In this document: piece by piece, positions 45,121 through 55,600 of the stretch | How the letters are laid out: each line of letters opens with the position of its first letter | Position numbering within the stretch: position 1 is the stretch's first letter | DNA from: an uncultured Dorea sp. | Lineage (GTDB): Bacteria > Bacillota > Clostridia > Lachnospirales > Lachnospiraceae | NCBI GenBank assembly: GCA_948602995.1 | Contig: CAPEBR010000006.1 | Span: forward strand, 84,804-148,803 | DNA: 64,000 nt | Direction of reading: 5' to 3' | The notes under the pieces: model-generated | The model's database searches: none | What the model saw: the letters and a program-made list of their open reading frames with translations, nothing else | What the model was told of the DNA's origin: nothing | Program-made: the position numbers and the translations under genes

Positions 45121-45381
45121 CTAATCAAATTTCTTTTTTAGTTTTTCAATCATAATTTCAAGTTCCTGGTTCAGTTCCTCAGTCTGTCTTTTCTGTTCAT
45201 CCAGTTCAATATTCTTTCTCCTGTAATCACTTGCAAGCTTTTCATACTCGTTTTTATATTTATTTGCGGTTTCATACTTAGACATATATTCATTACGTTC
45301 TTTTGTAAGCCGCTTGATTTCATTTTCGTAAATAACCTTTTCTATATTGCTTAGTTCTGTTTTTCTTAATGATCTTAACAT
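45121..45381 (-). CDS. Small coiled-coil phage protein
   Basis: ATG 45381 is chosen because GGAAAGG precedes it. The 86-residue product is a long helix with heptad-like charged residues (NIEKVIYENEIKRLTKERNE, then KNIELDEQKRQTEELNQELE). It lies between the tape measure and tail protein, where chaperones or small tail parts are often coded. Confidence 0.6.
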   Translation of the reverse strand: MLRSLRKTELSNIEKVIYENEIKRLTKERNEYMSKYETANKYKNEYEKLASDYRRKNIELDEQKRQTEELNQELEIMIEKLKKKFD

Positions 45382-45465
45382 AATTTTATATCCTTTCCTT
45401 GAAAAATGGGTGCAATAAAGCACCCTCATTTATTAATTTATATAATCTAATTAGCGTATTAAATT

Positions 45466-48400
45466 CTATCTGACCATATCCACTCCAAGTCTTTCGTCAC
45501 CATACATTTTGTCAGTCGTAAACGATTGTATACCTTTCTGAAGTTTCCTGTCCGTCTTTAGCGTCCTTAGGAATTCAGACGGATCAGTTACTCTATTCAT
45601 ATCAATATTAAAGACAAACTCCGCATTCGGTGGAGTAGTAGGTATCTTTATGATCTGTGCATTAGCCGGAAGATTGTTGATATTCTTCAAGGTGTCACTG
45701 GCAGCAGGAACTGCGTCTATCAAATCCTGTATCTGGGATACGTTCTCAGGAGGAATCAGACCTTCCCCATTCCGTATCATTCCAATTCCATCTTCACCCT
45801 TACTCTTTACAAACCTTGCAATACCACCAGTCTTAAATCCGGATAACTGGCTTTGCTTGACCCATCCAAGACCGTCCTTGATATTCTTGCTTGTACTGAT
45901 GCAGTAAGGATATTTTGCGTCCTTTACAATCTTTGCAATATAAACCTTCTTGCCAAGTTTCTGATTACCGGAAGCTCCAGTACCTGCAGAACTTGCATAG
46001 TATTTTCCTTTCTCAAATTTGACTTTATCCCCTACTTTTATCTTACCGTCACCGCTACTTTTGGGAGTATCAGAGTTTTTCTTCGGTTCTTCCTTCTTCT
46101 TATCAGAAGTCTTTTTGCTTTTAAGCGGCTCAGTTGAAATAGGAATTGGCTTGTCTTTCTTTGCAGCCTCCGGTAATTTTATTGCATTTTTTACCGTTTC
46201 TACAAGCTTTGGAATTTCATTTTTGACTGATTCAAGCAGTTCTGTTTTAGCAATTGTTGTCTCATTTGTTCCGGGTGCAACACCTTCATTGGCATTATCC
46301 TTTAATTTATTACCGATATCTTCCTTGGAATCATTGACAATATGATTAAGCCCATCTTCGATATTGTCAAAACGTCCATTATAATCATACTTTTCTGTAT
46401 ATTCGTCATGGATTTCTGCAATAAGATCAACGTTGTTCTTTGCAATCTCAATACCATCTGCTAAAAGCTTTTCCACATTCTGCATTTCTGCAGTAATGGA
46501 CTTCTCATATTCCTCATATAGCTTGTCAAGCATTTCCTCCTGGTCAGAAATATATCTGTCATATTCTGTCTCACGGAGATCCTTTTCCTTGTCCGATAAC
46601 TGAACCTGTAACTTCTGTAATTTTGCAAGTCCTTCCTCAGAAGTATCACCAGTGTATGCAGCGATCTGTTTCTGAATGGTGGAAATATCTTTGGTCTTTT
46701 CCTGGATACTGTTCTGATAATCATGTAAGTCTTTTTCGGCATTCAGAGCCTCCTTTTTGGCATCTATCAGTTCTTGTAAAACAGATAATTCGCTTTCCAA
46801 TCGTTTCCGCTGCATGTCTATAATTTTGCTCTCATACTCATGAGTTTGAGAAATTTCATCACGATATGATGCATAAAATTCTTCAATGGCAGCTTTGAAT
46901 TCTTCCATGGAGTTATAAGAACGTCTTAAGCCATTGGAATCTACGAAAGAAAGATTACCGGCATTATAATTACTTTCAAGATTTTCTATAAGTTTTCTGG
47001 TCTTGTCGGACATTCCTTTGGACGTATGATAATTGCTTACATAGGAACCAAGAGTAGCAAGTCCTTCATTAGTAATATCACCAGTTTCGGAATTAAACAA
47101 ATCCTTATCATCCATAAGACCTGCCGACCAGTCCATAGTATCCATAATCCTGTTACCGGCTTCCATCATTTTACTGTGGAAATCATCTGCAAGACCTGTC
47201 ATACTGGAATTCATATTAGCTATATTTTTGGTACAGTCAGCAATTTCAGAATTTACATCAGAAATGGCAGATTTACACTCATACCATTCTTCCGTACCTT
47301 CTGTAATTTTTGCAAGCTGTGATTCAAGTTCTGCCTTTGACTTCTGTAACTGTTCCAGGCTTTCCTTCTCATAATAGATTTGGTCAACATACATGTTTGC
47401 ATTTAATGTCATGCCCTTGGCTTCCAGTATATCAGCCTGGTCTTTGATTGCGTTTTCCTTTGCCTGTAAGAGAGAAATCTGATTCTCATAATATGTTTGG
47501 ATATTATCGAATTTCTTCTTCTGTAATTCAATAATTTCCTTCTCGCGTTCCGCTTCAAGCGTTTTGACTTTTACGGTATCCTTTGTCAGCTTTGCAATCT
47601 TAATCTGATAATCATAGGAAGATTTGGTATGTGCAATCTGCTTATCAGCAAACCGGTTGTTTTTCTTATAATCTGTACTCAGGCTTGCTTTTGCATCATA
47701 CATCTCAATCCGGTTATTTGAGTTGTCTACACGAAGCTGGTATTTCTGTTCTTTCAGTTCACGTTTCTGTGTCTTAAGTTCCTGTACCTTCTTCTTGGCA
47801 TTATAACGTTTATCATAGTAATCTTTGTACTTATTGATTTTTTCAGCAGTCTTCTCATCATAATTCTTGATATTATAAGCACCGCTTTGAACTTTTTTCT
47901 TTAAAGATGCACTAAGTTTAACGTTATTAGCTTTTTTCGCGTACTTTTTCTCTGCCTTCTGACTAGCTTTTAAAAGATTGTTAGTCTGCTTTATCTGCCT
48001 GTCAAGATTTGAATTTTTCTTCTTGATAGTAAACAGATTTTCGAATTTTGCCTTGGTATAATCTATTATCTGTTGCAGACGTTCCAGTTTACGCTCAATC
48101 CAGTCAAAAGTCTGTTTGGTTTCCTTCTTGTCTTTGGATTTAGACTTGTCTTTATTGTTGGAATTTGGTTTTATTGTATTGGAAGTGTTGGAATTTGCAG
48201 AGGAACCACTACCTCCGGCATTAAATGCACCAGTACCACCCGATAACGCTGTACCACTCACAAGTGCAGTACCACTTGCAAGTGACTGTCCCCTTCCGTC
48301 AGCATATCCTTTCTTTAAAAGGCTTTCTGACTGTTTATGGTTAAAGACAATCGCATTCTTTGGTATCTCAACAAACTCAGCTCCATTATCACCTACAGTA

Positions 48401-51400
48401 AACCATCTGCCAGTATGAGGATTTACAACTATCTCCGTACCCAATTCACCTACAAGCTTCTTTCCCGGTGAAGGATTTCCCCATGTTCCATTTGCAAAAG
48501 CTGTTCCATGAGCATGTGCAGTACCATTTACAGAAACACCACCATCTGCAGGGCTTCCACCTTTTCCTGTGCTATGGGTGGATCGGTTATTTGTTACCTT
48601 ATTGACTGTAACCGTTATTTCCTTACTCGTAATTGCTGACAGATAGTTCCTTATGTTTGACAGTGAATTTTCAGCCTGACTGGTATTTGCATTTACGCTA
48701 AAGTTTTTATCGTCAATCTTATTGCTTTTAATCTTCTCAATATCACTGTTTGCTTTTTCTGTATCAGCGGTCACGGGCAGCTGAATGGAACCATCCAGTA
48801 AACCGGATTTGATTTCATCCGTGGTCATGCCCTGGATACCAAGAGCCACCTTCATTTCCGGGGACATTGCTTCAATCTGTTCTACACATGTGTTTATAGC
48901 CGTCTGAACATTTACAGTGTCAACGTCAACTTCACCATGTAGATTCTGTAAATTATCCCTCAACCGTCCAAGAATGGTATATCCGGCTTGTAACTGACTT
49001 TCATCAATATTGATCTCAACGTCAACACCCTCTTTTTCTCCAAGCTGCTTTTTACGTGAAATCAGATATTCAAGAATGGTATTGGCGGCATTCAGTTTAT
49101 CCGTCTTTACATCAAGCTCTAAGTCAGAACCCTCAATTCCATCTATGTACTCTTTTATAGAAGAAATCTGCGTGTCCACTTCCTCAAATGAATCAGCGTT
49201 TAAATCCACCTTGACATTATCACCTAATTCACCAAGCGTCTTTTCAGCAGATTCAGCCTCTGATTTAAGTTTTTTCATGGAAGCTGTAGGGTTTTCAAGA
49301 TTGATGTCAAAACCATAATCGCTGAGTTTCTTCATAATAGCCTGGACAGCTTCAACATCTATGCCAAGCTTATCAGCGACTTTCTGATCATCAAAATCAA
49401 TATCAAATGAGCCATCCTCGTTCATGTGCACCCATTCAGAATTAAGATTCTGTACATCTTCCAGGAAGTTCTGTGCACCTTCCTGCCCTTCTGTGAAGTA
49501 CCTCTTAATCTTTGGAAGTGCATCCTCATAAGCTGCTACAATTTCCTCATTGGATGCAGTAGACAAATCTTTATTAGACATAAGGTCAGCAAACTCACGG
49601 AACTTGTTTGTACCTGTCAATCCTTTATCATACAAGTCTTTGGCTTTATCAATGTTCCCATAAATGGAATCATACATGTCACCTTCTTCACCACCGGACA
49701 TAGCTGACTGCCATTGTTGGTACGCAGAAGTAGCAGCTTCATACTGATTCTGTAATTCATGCAGAGATGAAATATTATCAAGGATCCCGTTTCTTGACGC
49801 TTCCAGTCCCGATGTATCCTGTCCGAGAAGCTCAAACGTAGAAATCTGTGCTTCTATATTCTGTAACTCTGTATACTGGTCACTTAAGGCTGAAAGGTAA
49901 TCCGTTTTTGTCATCTCGCCCATTTGTGCCTGTAACTCACCAAGAGCTTTTCTGTTGAGGTGATATCCGTTTGCAGTTTCTTCCAGTGCCTTGTCAGCAT
50001 CAGCTCCGAACATTGCCCGGAATGCATCTACATTATCGTAAGAAATCCCGGCTCCCGAAACGGATTCTGACATGATTGATTTCAGTGTTGCATAATCAGA
50101 AATTGTCTTCTGTACAGAAGTAGAAAATGACTCAAAGGATTTTGATGCATTTTCTGCTGATGTTCCAACCTCACCGCTTACAAGACCTGCCTGTATCAGT
50201 ACATCAATAAATCCCTGTATTTCTTCCCTGGAAGATTCAGATGTGATTCCCCACGCTTCTGCAAGTGTCCACAGCTCACTTTCCCCTGTCTGTTTCCCGG
50301 CTGTTACGATTGCATTCATTGCATCAACCGCATCAAGTTTTAGGAACTTTAGACCTTCTGACGCATCCTTAATACCATCTGACAGACCGTGGAACTGGTT
50401 TTTGCTGTTTGAATCATCGGATAAAGCTTCCTGGAATTCCATTGACTTAATACCGGCTGTGTTTAACTGGTCAGTAATATCCTCAAACAATGTTGAGTAC
50501 TTACTGTTTTCACCTTTGGAAAGGAGATTATCAACCTCATCACTTATGGTAGCAAAATCAGAACGTGCTTTATTAATTGTATTTTGATCACCGCTTGATA
50601 AAGCCTCATTGTATTTCTCAACTGCTTCTGTATACTGGTTGAATACGTCAGCAGCGGAACCTTTCCCAGTGCCTTTTGACAGCATATCCATCTGAAGAAA
50701 TTTCTTATAGCTTTCTTCATGCTTATCAAGAATCTCTTCCCGGTTATTTTTCAAAGATTGAGCTGACTGATCCAAGATGTAATCCAAAATATTAATACTG
50801 TCATCATCATCCGTATATTTGGATTTCAGCTCCTCTATCTTATTCATAAGGGCATTGATTGTCTCTTCGGCCTGTGAAGCATCACCATCAAAGAAGATTG
50901 TCTTTATACCGGAACCGTCACCAGTTTCTTCTAAATGGATTCCCTCTTTTTCAAAAGATTCTGCAATATCTTCAACATCCTTACGTAAATCATCATGTCC
51001 TTTATAATTAACACTTCCAGTAGCACCAAGGATATACCTACGGTCTGTTGTCATTTGTTCTACGGCATTTTTATACTCTTCACGGTTCTCGTTTAAAGCC
51101 TGTTTGGCATTTTCAGAAGAAATCTGCTGTAGTATCCCTAACTGTGTCTGTAGACTTCCATTTACTAAATCAATATTTGCCGCCTGTTCTCCATACTGGT
51201 CAGATATCTGCATCTGAATGTCAAGAATCTGTTGGCGTGTATCATATTCCTCTGTAGGAGTAAGAGTACCGGAATCAAGCTGTGACTTAAGCTCTTTGTA
51301 CTTATTTATCTGCTCCTGTAGGGTATTATTGGATTCACTCCATGCTGTCGTTGATTCTGTTGCAGATTCAGCCAGACGGTCTTGTTTATGGATAACATCA

Positions 51401-53187
51401 TCAATAACGGTTGTTATTCCGGCAAGGGCTAATTCTATGGCACTTGTCGCCAAGAAACCTGTCGCGGCATTGGCGATAAAAGACTTCATATTAAAATTTT
51501 CAAATTCAACACCTACTGATTGTAAGTGTGCTTTGTAACCGCCCAGTGAAGCACTTCCATCCTTTACAGTAGAAATATAGTCTTTGAAATTATCATTTTG
51601 TTTGACAAATTCACCGCCAAATTTCTTTAGTGATGTCTGACCAAGTGAAACATTTTTGTTCCATCTATTAATTTCTGATTCAGCGTCTGCAAAGTGCGTT
51701 TTCCATCTTTTTATACTATTGAAATTTAATCCAAAAAGACTTCCTTCAATATCAAGCTTATTTAATCCCTTACCTTCTTTATTATAATTAATATCTGTGA
51801 TTCCCCTACCGGAAAACACACTGCGAAGTCCCATTATTGCGGAAGTCAGAGTTGGTAACAGTAGCTCTTTTTCCTGTAATGAATCCATTGCAGATACCAT
51901 TCCATCTAAAAATGAGATGCCACCCTTCATTGTATCTGCCTGTGCGAAATTATCAATAAGTTCAAGCCAGGAATTCGAAAGACTATGTAAGCGTCCTTCC
52001 CAGGAATCTGCCGTCTTCATCGCTTCATTAAATGCTGAACCTTCACCATTGGCATAGTCCTGAAGCATCTTGTCGTACTGGTCAAAATTTGTTAAAATAG
52101 ATGCTAAAATATTACTTCTATGTTTACCGGCAATATCACTAATAATACTTGCCCTACGTGCATCCATCGTATCAAGGCTGTTATAGACCTCAGACAACTC
52201 CCTAAGTACATCAATAGGATTTCGTAATTCCATGACTCCATCTTTTACAGTTTTTAAGGAAACCCCAACTTCTGAGCAAGTTCTTTCAGCCTTTTCTAAT
52301 TGCTGCGTATCAATAATTTCCCCATCATCTGTTTCGCCTTTAATCTGACGAAGATTCATAATAATAGTACGAAGCCCTCTTGCAACTGTTTCACCTGAAT
52401 CTTTTGTTGTAGCAACACCAGTTCCAATTAATGCTGTTGCCTGTTCTTCGGCTAATCCCGAATTTGAAAGCATAGAACCAGCCACACGAATTCCATTAGC
52501 AAGCTCTGTCATATTCAAGGCATTATGATTCGTAACTGAGTTCATGCCATCCAAAACTGACGTGAGTTTTTCTATATTTCCTTTCATTTGCCACGCATTA
52601 TCAGACGCGATCAAGAAATTTGTAGCGGTCTGTTCTGTCATTTGTCCCGCTGTCTGTGCCATTGTTGATAAATCTGCCATTTCTTCAAGATTCGAATATC
52701 CTGCCTGGCTAAAAGTTTCTGCACTAGACATATAACCCTGTATTAATGCACCCCATTTACTGGCTGCATCATAAGAATCATCTGAAAGTTTGGATAACTG
52801 AGTTTGACTAAGATTGCCAGATTTATCAATCTCTACTAATATTGTATTTAATTCTTTTAATTGTCCAATTGCCTCTCTGATTTTATCTGCGCCTAAGTCC
52901 AATAAATTTCTGTTTCCTGAAAACAGAGACAGAATTCTGTTTGCTGAATCTGTCAATTGTGTAATGCTGTTTTTGTTTTCCTTATAATTGATATCTACAT
53001 CAACAGATTTCTTTTTCGTCTGTTTTTGTGCATTGTCTAAGGTTTTGTCAATGCCCTTTTGTGAAGCCTTTTCATCAACCTCTAAATTAATTTTGGCTGT
53101 ATGTTCTTTATCTGTGAAATCTTTTAACTTTTGCTCTGCCTGTTTTGTGTCGATTTCTGCCCGAATCTGGGCCACGAATTCACTCAT
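45466..53187 (-). CDS. Phage tail tape measure protein
   Basis: A 2573-residue protein. The N-terminus has the TMP pattern (TQLSKLSDDSYDAASKWGAL, SGLAEEQATALIGTGVATT). The middle is very rich in helical coiled-coil repeats and contains GELGTEIVVNPHTGRWFTVG-NGAEFVEIPKNAIVFNHKQS, a common TMP block. A C-terminal SH3-like piece reads KIKVGDKVKFEKGKYYASSA. It sets tail length and passes DNA. A tail of this length would be several hundred nanometres if the usual 0.15 nm per residue rule holds. No lytic domain was recognised. Confidence 0.9.
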   Translation of the reverse strand: MSEFVAQIRAEIDTKQAEQKLKDFTDKEHTAKINLEVDEKASQKGIDKTLDNAQKQTKKKSVDVDINYKENKNSITQLTDSANRILSLFSGNRNLLDLGADKIREAIGQLKELNTILVEIDKSGNLSQTQLSKLSDDSYDAASKWGALIQGYMSSAETFSQAGYSNLEEMADLSTMAQTAGQMTEQTATNFLIASDNAWQMKGNIEKLTSVLDGMNSVTNHNALNMTELANGIRVAGSMLSNSGLAEEQATALIGTGVATTKDSGETVARGLRTIIMNLRQIKGETDDGEIIDTQQLEKAERTCSEVGVSLKTVKDGVMELRNPIDVLRELSEVYNSLDTMDARRASIISDIAGKHRSNILASILTNFDQYDKMLQDYANGEGSAFNEAMKTADSWEGRLHSLSNSWLELIDNFAQADTMKGGISFLDGMVSAMDSLQEKELLLPTLTSAIMGLRSVFSGRGITDINYNKEGKGLNKLDIEGSLFGLNFNSIKRWKTHFADAESEINRWNKNVSLGQTSLKKFGGEFVKQNDNFKDYISTVKDGSASLGGYKAHLQSVGVEFENFNMKSFIANAATGFLATSAIELALAGITTVIDDVIHKQDRLAESATESTTAWSESNNTLQEQINKYKELKSQLDSGTLTPTEEYDTRQQILDIQMQISDQYGEQAANIDLVNGSLQTQLGILQQISSENAKQALNENREEYKNAVEQMTTDRRYILGATGSVNYKGHDDLRKDVEDIAESFEKEGIHLEETGDGSGIKTIFFDGDASQAEETINALMNKIEELKSKYTDDDDSINILDYILDQSAQSLKNNREEILDKHEESYKKFLQMDMLSKGTGKGSAADVFNQYTEAVEKYNEALSSGDQNTINKARSDFATISDEVDNLLSKGENSKYSTLFEDITDQLNTAGIKSMEFQEALSDDSNSKNQFHGLSDGIKDASEGLKFLKLDAVDAMNAIVTAGKQTGESELWTLAEAWGITSESSREEIQGFIDVLIQAGLVSGEVGTSAENASKSFESFSTSVQKTISDYATLKSIMSESVSGAGISYDNVDAFRAMFGADADKALEETANGYHLNRKALGELQAQMGEMTKTDYLSALSDQYTELQNIEAQISTFELLGQDTSGLEASRNGILDNISSLHELQNQYEAATSAYQQWQSAMSGGEEGDMYDSIYGNIDKAKDLYDKGLTGTNKFREFADLMSNKDLSTASNEEIVAAYEDALPKIKRYFTEGQEGAQNFLEDVQNLNSEWVHMNEDGSFDIDFDDQKVADKLGIDVEAVQAIMKKLSDYGFDINLENPTASMKKLKSEAESAEKTLGELGDNVKVDLNADSFEEVDTQISSIKEYIDGIEGSDLELDVKTDKLNAANTILEYLISRKKQLGEKEGVDVEINIDESQLQAGYTILGRLRDNLQNLHGEVDVDTVNVQTAINTCVEQIEAMSPEMKVALGIQGMTTDEIKSGLLDGSIQLPVTADTEKANSDIEKIKSNKIDDKNFSVNANTSQAENSLSNIRNYLSAITSKEITVTVNKVTNNRSTHSTGKGGSPADGGVSVNGTAHAHGTAFANGTWGNPSPGKKLVGELGTEIVVNPHTGRWFTVGDNGAEFVEIPKNAIVFNHKQSESLLKKGYADGRGQSLASGTALVSGTALSGGTGAFNAGGSGSSANSNTSNTIKPNSNNKDKSKSKDKKETKQTFDWIERKLERLQQIIDYTKAKFENLFTIKKKNSNLDRQIKQTNNLLKASQKAEKKYAKKANNVKLSASLKKKVQSGAYNIKNYDEKTAEKINKYKDYYDKRYNAKKKVQELKTQKRELKEQKYQLRVDNSNNRIEMYDAKASLSTDYKKNNRFADKQIAHTKSSYDYQIKIAKLTKDTVKVKTLEAEREKEIIELQKKKFDNIQTYYENQISLLQAKENAIKDQADILEAKGMTLNANMYVDQIYYEKESLEQLQKSKAELESQLAKITEGTEEWYECKSAISDVNSEIADCTKNIANMNSSMTGLADDFHSKMMEAGNRIMDTMDWSAGLMDDKDLFNSETGDITNEGLATLGSYVSNYHTSKGMSDKTRKLIENLESNYNAGNLSFVDSNGLRRSYNSMEEFKAAIEEFYASYRDEISQTHEYESKIIDMQRKRLESELSVLQELIDAKKEALNAEKDLHDYQNSIQEKTKDISTIQKQIAAYTGDTSEEGLAKLQKLQVQLSDKEKDLRETEYDRYISDQEEMLDKLYEEYEKSITAEMQNVEKLLADGIEIAKNNVDLIAEIHDEYTEKYDYNGRFDNIEDGLNHIVNDSKEDIGNKLKDNANEGVAPGTNETTIAKTELLESVKNEIPKLVETVKNAIKLPEAAKKDKPIPISTEPLKSKKTSDKKKEEPKKNSDTPKSSGDGKIKVGDKVKFEKGKYYASSAGTGASGNQKLGKKVYIAKIVKDAKYPYCISTSKNIKDGLGWVKQSQLSGFKTGGIARFVKSKGEDGIGMIRNGEGLIPPENVSQIQDLIDAVPAASDTLKNINNLPANAQIIKIPTTPPNAEFVFNIDMNRVTDPSEFLRTLKTDRKLQKGIQSFTTDKMYGDERLGVDMVR

Positions 53188-53284
53188 ATATTTACGTCCT
53201 TTCTGTTTTTTTACATAATAAAAGAGAACCTATAAACTACTAAGTTCTCTTTGTTTTTTATCGTTATTCAATTTTCAACTTAAT

Positions 53285-53806
53285 TTAAAACCTGTATCCA
53301 CAGTTCACACACATTCTGTCTACTTTATTCGTGCGGAAACCAGTCCATATACTAAACTTGCGTGGGACTAATTGAAGATTAGAAGAATGACATCTTGGAC
53401 ATTTCCCTTCAGAAGCCCATAAAGCATCCGGTTTAGTTATTGTACACTCTTCTGATTCTAAAAATGCATCAGGCTTGTATTCTCTACGCAATACTTCTTT
53501 GGCGGCTTCACAATCCTCGTCTTCACCTTCTGGTGGAGCTTTAAATGTATGTTTTATTTTCATATCTGAAGTCATGTTTTCCAATTTTGCTTTTGATTTT
53601 TCTATAATAAAATAAGTATTGCTATCATCAAATTCAATATATAGCCAATCCACCAATTCTTCCTGTGCTGATTCTGATTCATTTTCAGTTTCATCCATAC
53701 CCAAGCTTGCGCCGCATACCAAACACGTATTTAGAGAATTCTTCTGTCTTAGAATGTCTTCATTCAGGATACTCCCACAAGCTTCACATAAAATTTTTCT
53801 ACTCAC
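53285..53806 (-). CDS. Zinc-ribbon protein of the phage element
   Basis: GTG 53806 is the likely start (GGAGGTG upstream). The 173-residue product has an N-terminal zinc ribbon (CEACG...CLVCGA) and a C-terminal one (CPRCHSSNLQLVPR...CVNCGYRF). Between them is an acidic domain. Such proteins sit next to tape measures as chaperones or regulators in some phages, but its role here is unknown. Confidence 0.65.
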   Translation of the reverse strand: MSRKILCEACGSILNEDILRQKNSLNTCLVCGASLGMDETENESESAQEELVDWLYIEFDDSNTYFIIEKSKAKLENMTSDMKIKHTFKAPPEGEDEDCEAAKEVLRREYKPDAFLESEECTITKPDALWASEGKCPRCHSSNLQLVPRKFSIWTGFRTNKVDRMCVNCGYRF

Positions 53807-53906
53807 AATCAACACCTCCAAACCTCAATTTATTTACTTATCATTCTACCACATTTTCCAATTCTCAGCAACTAAAATCGAACATATTTTCTATTTTTTA
53901 CTATTT

Positions 53907-54551
53907 TTATTGACTGCAAATCTTCTTAATAAATTTCTCAATACCTAATCCATCAAAGATAATGTCAATCGTATTCATAACATAAGGAAATCTGCTTCTG
54001 ATGTCTCGGTAATTCTCCATTATTTCTAAAGTCGCATCCATAATCCTCTTATTTTTATCATGTAGCTTTTTATTCTCTTCCTTATTAGCTGAAAATGCAT
54101 CCAAAAGCTTAATAATGTCATTTGTATTAAGAACAAGTTGATTTATCAACTCTTCTTTTTGTTCATCAGTGAGGTCGTTCCATATATTTCCTTCATTATT
54201 ATATAGTATGTTCCCAAGGATGACCGTACTATCTAACAATTCTCCATCATTTTTAAAACACTTAATACCATACTCTTCTTCAAATTCTTGGAAATACTTC
54301 TGTGAATCATAATCACATGCTTGAATTTCGTATATATGCTCAATCTCGTTATCATATAGATCAATACACTTTGTTCCTCCAAGGTAAAATCTGTAGAACA
54401 TACATGTACTATCGCCTTTCAAGCTTTCACATTTCGCGGCTAGAACTCCAGTAAAATCGCAACCGTCTTTTATTGCTACGATATAAGGCGTTCTTATCTG
54501 TAAATTGCCTTCTTTTAGTTTTGTGTCTCTATTCTTTTTGTCTTTACTCAT
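53907..54551 (-). CDS. Hypothetical phage protein, 214 residues
   Basis: AGGAGAAGA precedes the ATG. The protein begins with charged residues, has a beta-rich part (IRTPYIVAIKDGCDFTGVLA), and ends in helices (MDATLEIMENYRDIRSRFPY). It may be an immunoglobulin- or SH3-like head-tail component, but I see no real match. Confidence 0.55.
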   Translation of the reverse strand: MSKDKKNRDTKLKEGNLQIRTPYIVAIKDGCDFTGVLAAKCESLKGDSTCMFYRFYLGGTKCIDLYDNEIEHIYEIQACDYDSQKYFQEFEEEYGIKCFKNDGELLDSTVILGNILYNNEGNIWNDLTDEQKEELINQLVLNTNDIIKLLDAFSANKEENKKLHDKNKRIMDATLEIMENYRDIRSRFPYVMNTIDIIFDGLGIEKFIKKICSQ

Positions 54552-54563
54552 TCTTCTCCTTTT

Positions 54564-54899
54564 CTATTTAAAATACTTACCAAATGAAGTTTTTATGTTA
54601 TTTTCAATTTGCTCCTCTGTTTTATCCCAAAATCCAGGATTACCGAGCAGATCGCCTGCCTCGGCATAGGTATAAATTGTTTCTGTATCTCTTCCACTCG
54701 GATCATACTGAGTCCCCGTATTTATACTAATCTGTCCTACTGCACTATCGCCCTCAAAATTTACTCCGTCTAATTGTGGGGAATCCCGTAATTGGTCTGT
54801 TCTCTTATATCTACCCTCGGGCGCGTCATAGAAATGATTTACGTTCAATTGCAAATCTTGGAACGAAAGCTCCGTGGCCTCCTGTGTAGCGTTATACAT
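54564..54899 (-). CDS. Probable phage neck/tail completion-type protein (start uncertain)
   Basis: The 111 residues carry QLNVNHFYDAPEGRYKRTDQ and the block SGRDTETIYTYAEAGDLLGN, which resemble HK97 gp10-like neck or minor tail proteins. The open frame extends 5' and includes IIPKYTNFASLKAAIQQKM, which looks like real protein sequence. The frame upstream lacks an ATG, and the GAAGGTGAG in front of ATT-ATA suggests a start there. If so, the gene reaches about 54951. The family call is tentative. Confidence 0.5.
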   Translation of the reverse strand: MYNATQEATELSFQDLQLNVNHFYDAPEGRYKRTDQLRDSPQLDGVNFEGDSAVGQISINTGTQYDPSGRDTETIYTYAEAGDLLGNPGFWDKTEEQIENNIKTSFGKYFK

Positions 54900-55008
54900 T
54901 TTTTGTTGGATAGCTGCTTTTAATGACGCAAAATTTGTATATTTTGGTATAATCTCACCTTCTTTCTTTTTTCTTCCTTCTTTTTTAATTGCTATATTCA
55001 GTTTTTCA

Positions 55009-55212
55009 TTATTGTTTTTTTGGACGAATTTCTGATAACCATGGTTCGGTCTGATGCTTTAATGCCCCAAAAAGTCCATTGATTTTTGTCAATTCCTCTA
55101 AATCTGTTGTACTGTAAAATTTTTGTTCCAGTAATTGGATCAAATAATCGTATAATTCATCATTAATAGTCGCTTTTACAATAATTGTCACCTTCTTTCT
55201 GCATAATCTCAT
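55009..55212 (-). CDS. Small hypothetical phage protein, possible ATT start
   Basis: An ATG at 55212 lies inside the preceding gene. A second option is ATT at 55182, with GAAGGTG upstream, giving IVKATINDELYDYLIQLLEQK as the beginning. The helix-rich product has KFYSTTDLEELTKINGLFGAL. Its length is 57 or 67 residues. No known function. Confidence 0.55.
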   Translation of the reverse strand: MRLCRKKVTIIVKATINDELYDYLIQLLEQKFYSTTDLEELTKINGLFGALKHQTEPWLSEIRPKKQ

Positions 55213-55402
55213 TTACTGATTTCAAAAATTTCCCGTCAAGAAATTCATGTACCTTTTTTATTTGTATCTTTCTCAGCCTGCATTCACCATTCAGCCATCT
55301 GCTACAGCGTCCCTGGTCACATCCGATATAATCAGCAAAATGAATGATACGAATTCCATTTGCTTTAAGATACTTTTTTGCAATGACATTTAATGTGTCC
55401 AT
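55163..55402 (-). CDS. Small HTH (Cro-like) phage regulator
   Basis: A 79-residue protein with an HTH-like core (RIIHFADYIGCDQGRCSRWL) followed by NGECRLRKIQIKKVHEFL. GGAGGTG is upstream of the ATG. It overlaps the next gene. A regulator or a DNA-binding structural factor are both possible. Confidence 0.6.
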   Translation of the reverse strand: MDTLNVIAKKYLKANGIRIIHFADYIGCDQGRCSRWLNGECRLRKIQIKKVHEFLDGKFLKSVNEIMQKEGDNYCKSDY

Positions 55403-55511
55403 TTACTCACCTCCATTCATACAAATATTTCTCTGTTGGTGTCGCGGCTCTCAACTGTTTGACGTGACGGCCACCTCTCCTCTCTTTTATGGACATATCC
55501 GCGATTTTAAG

Positions 55512-55551
55512 AAAAAGGCTCGGAACGCCCTATTTTAAAGGCTTTCCGAGC
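55512..55551 (-). terminator. Terminator after the polymerase gene
   Basis: On the minus strand GCTCGGAA...GCC pairs with GGC...TTCCGAGC around a TTTAAAATA-type loop, followed by CTTTTTC. It lies 50 bp after the polymerase stop, so the polymerase gene is probably insulated from the genes downstream. Confidence 0.7.
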
Positions 55552-55600
55552 ACCTGTTTACAAGTCAAAACTCCTAATTGTTATACTTACTATATATGTT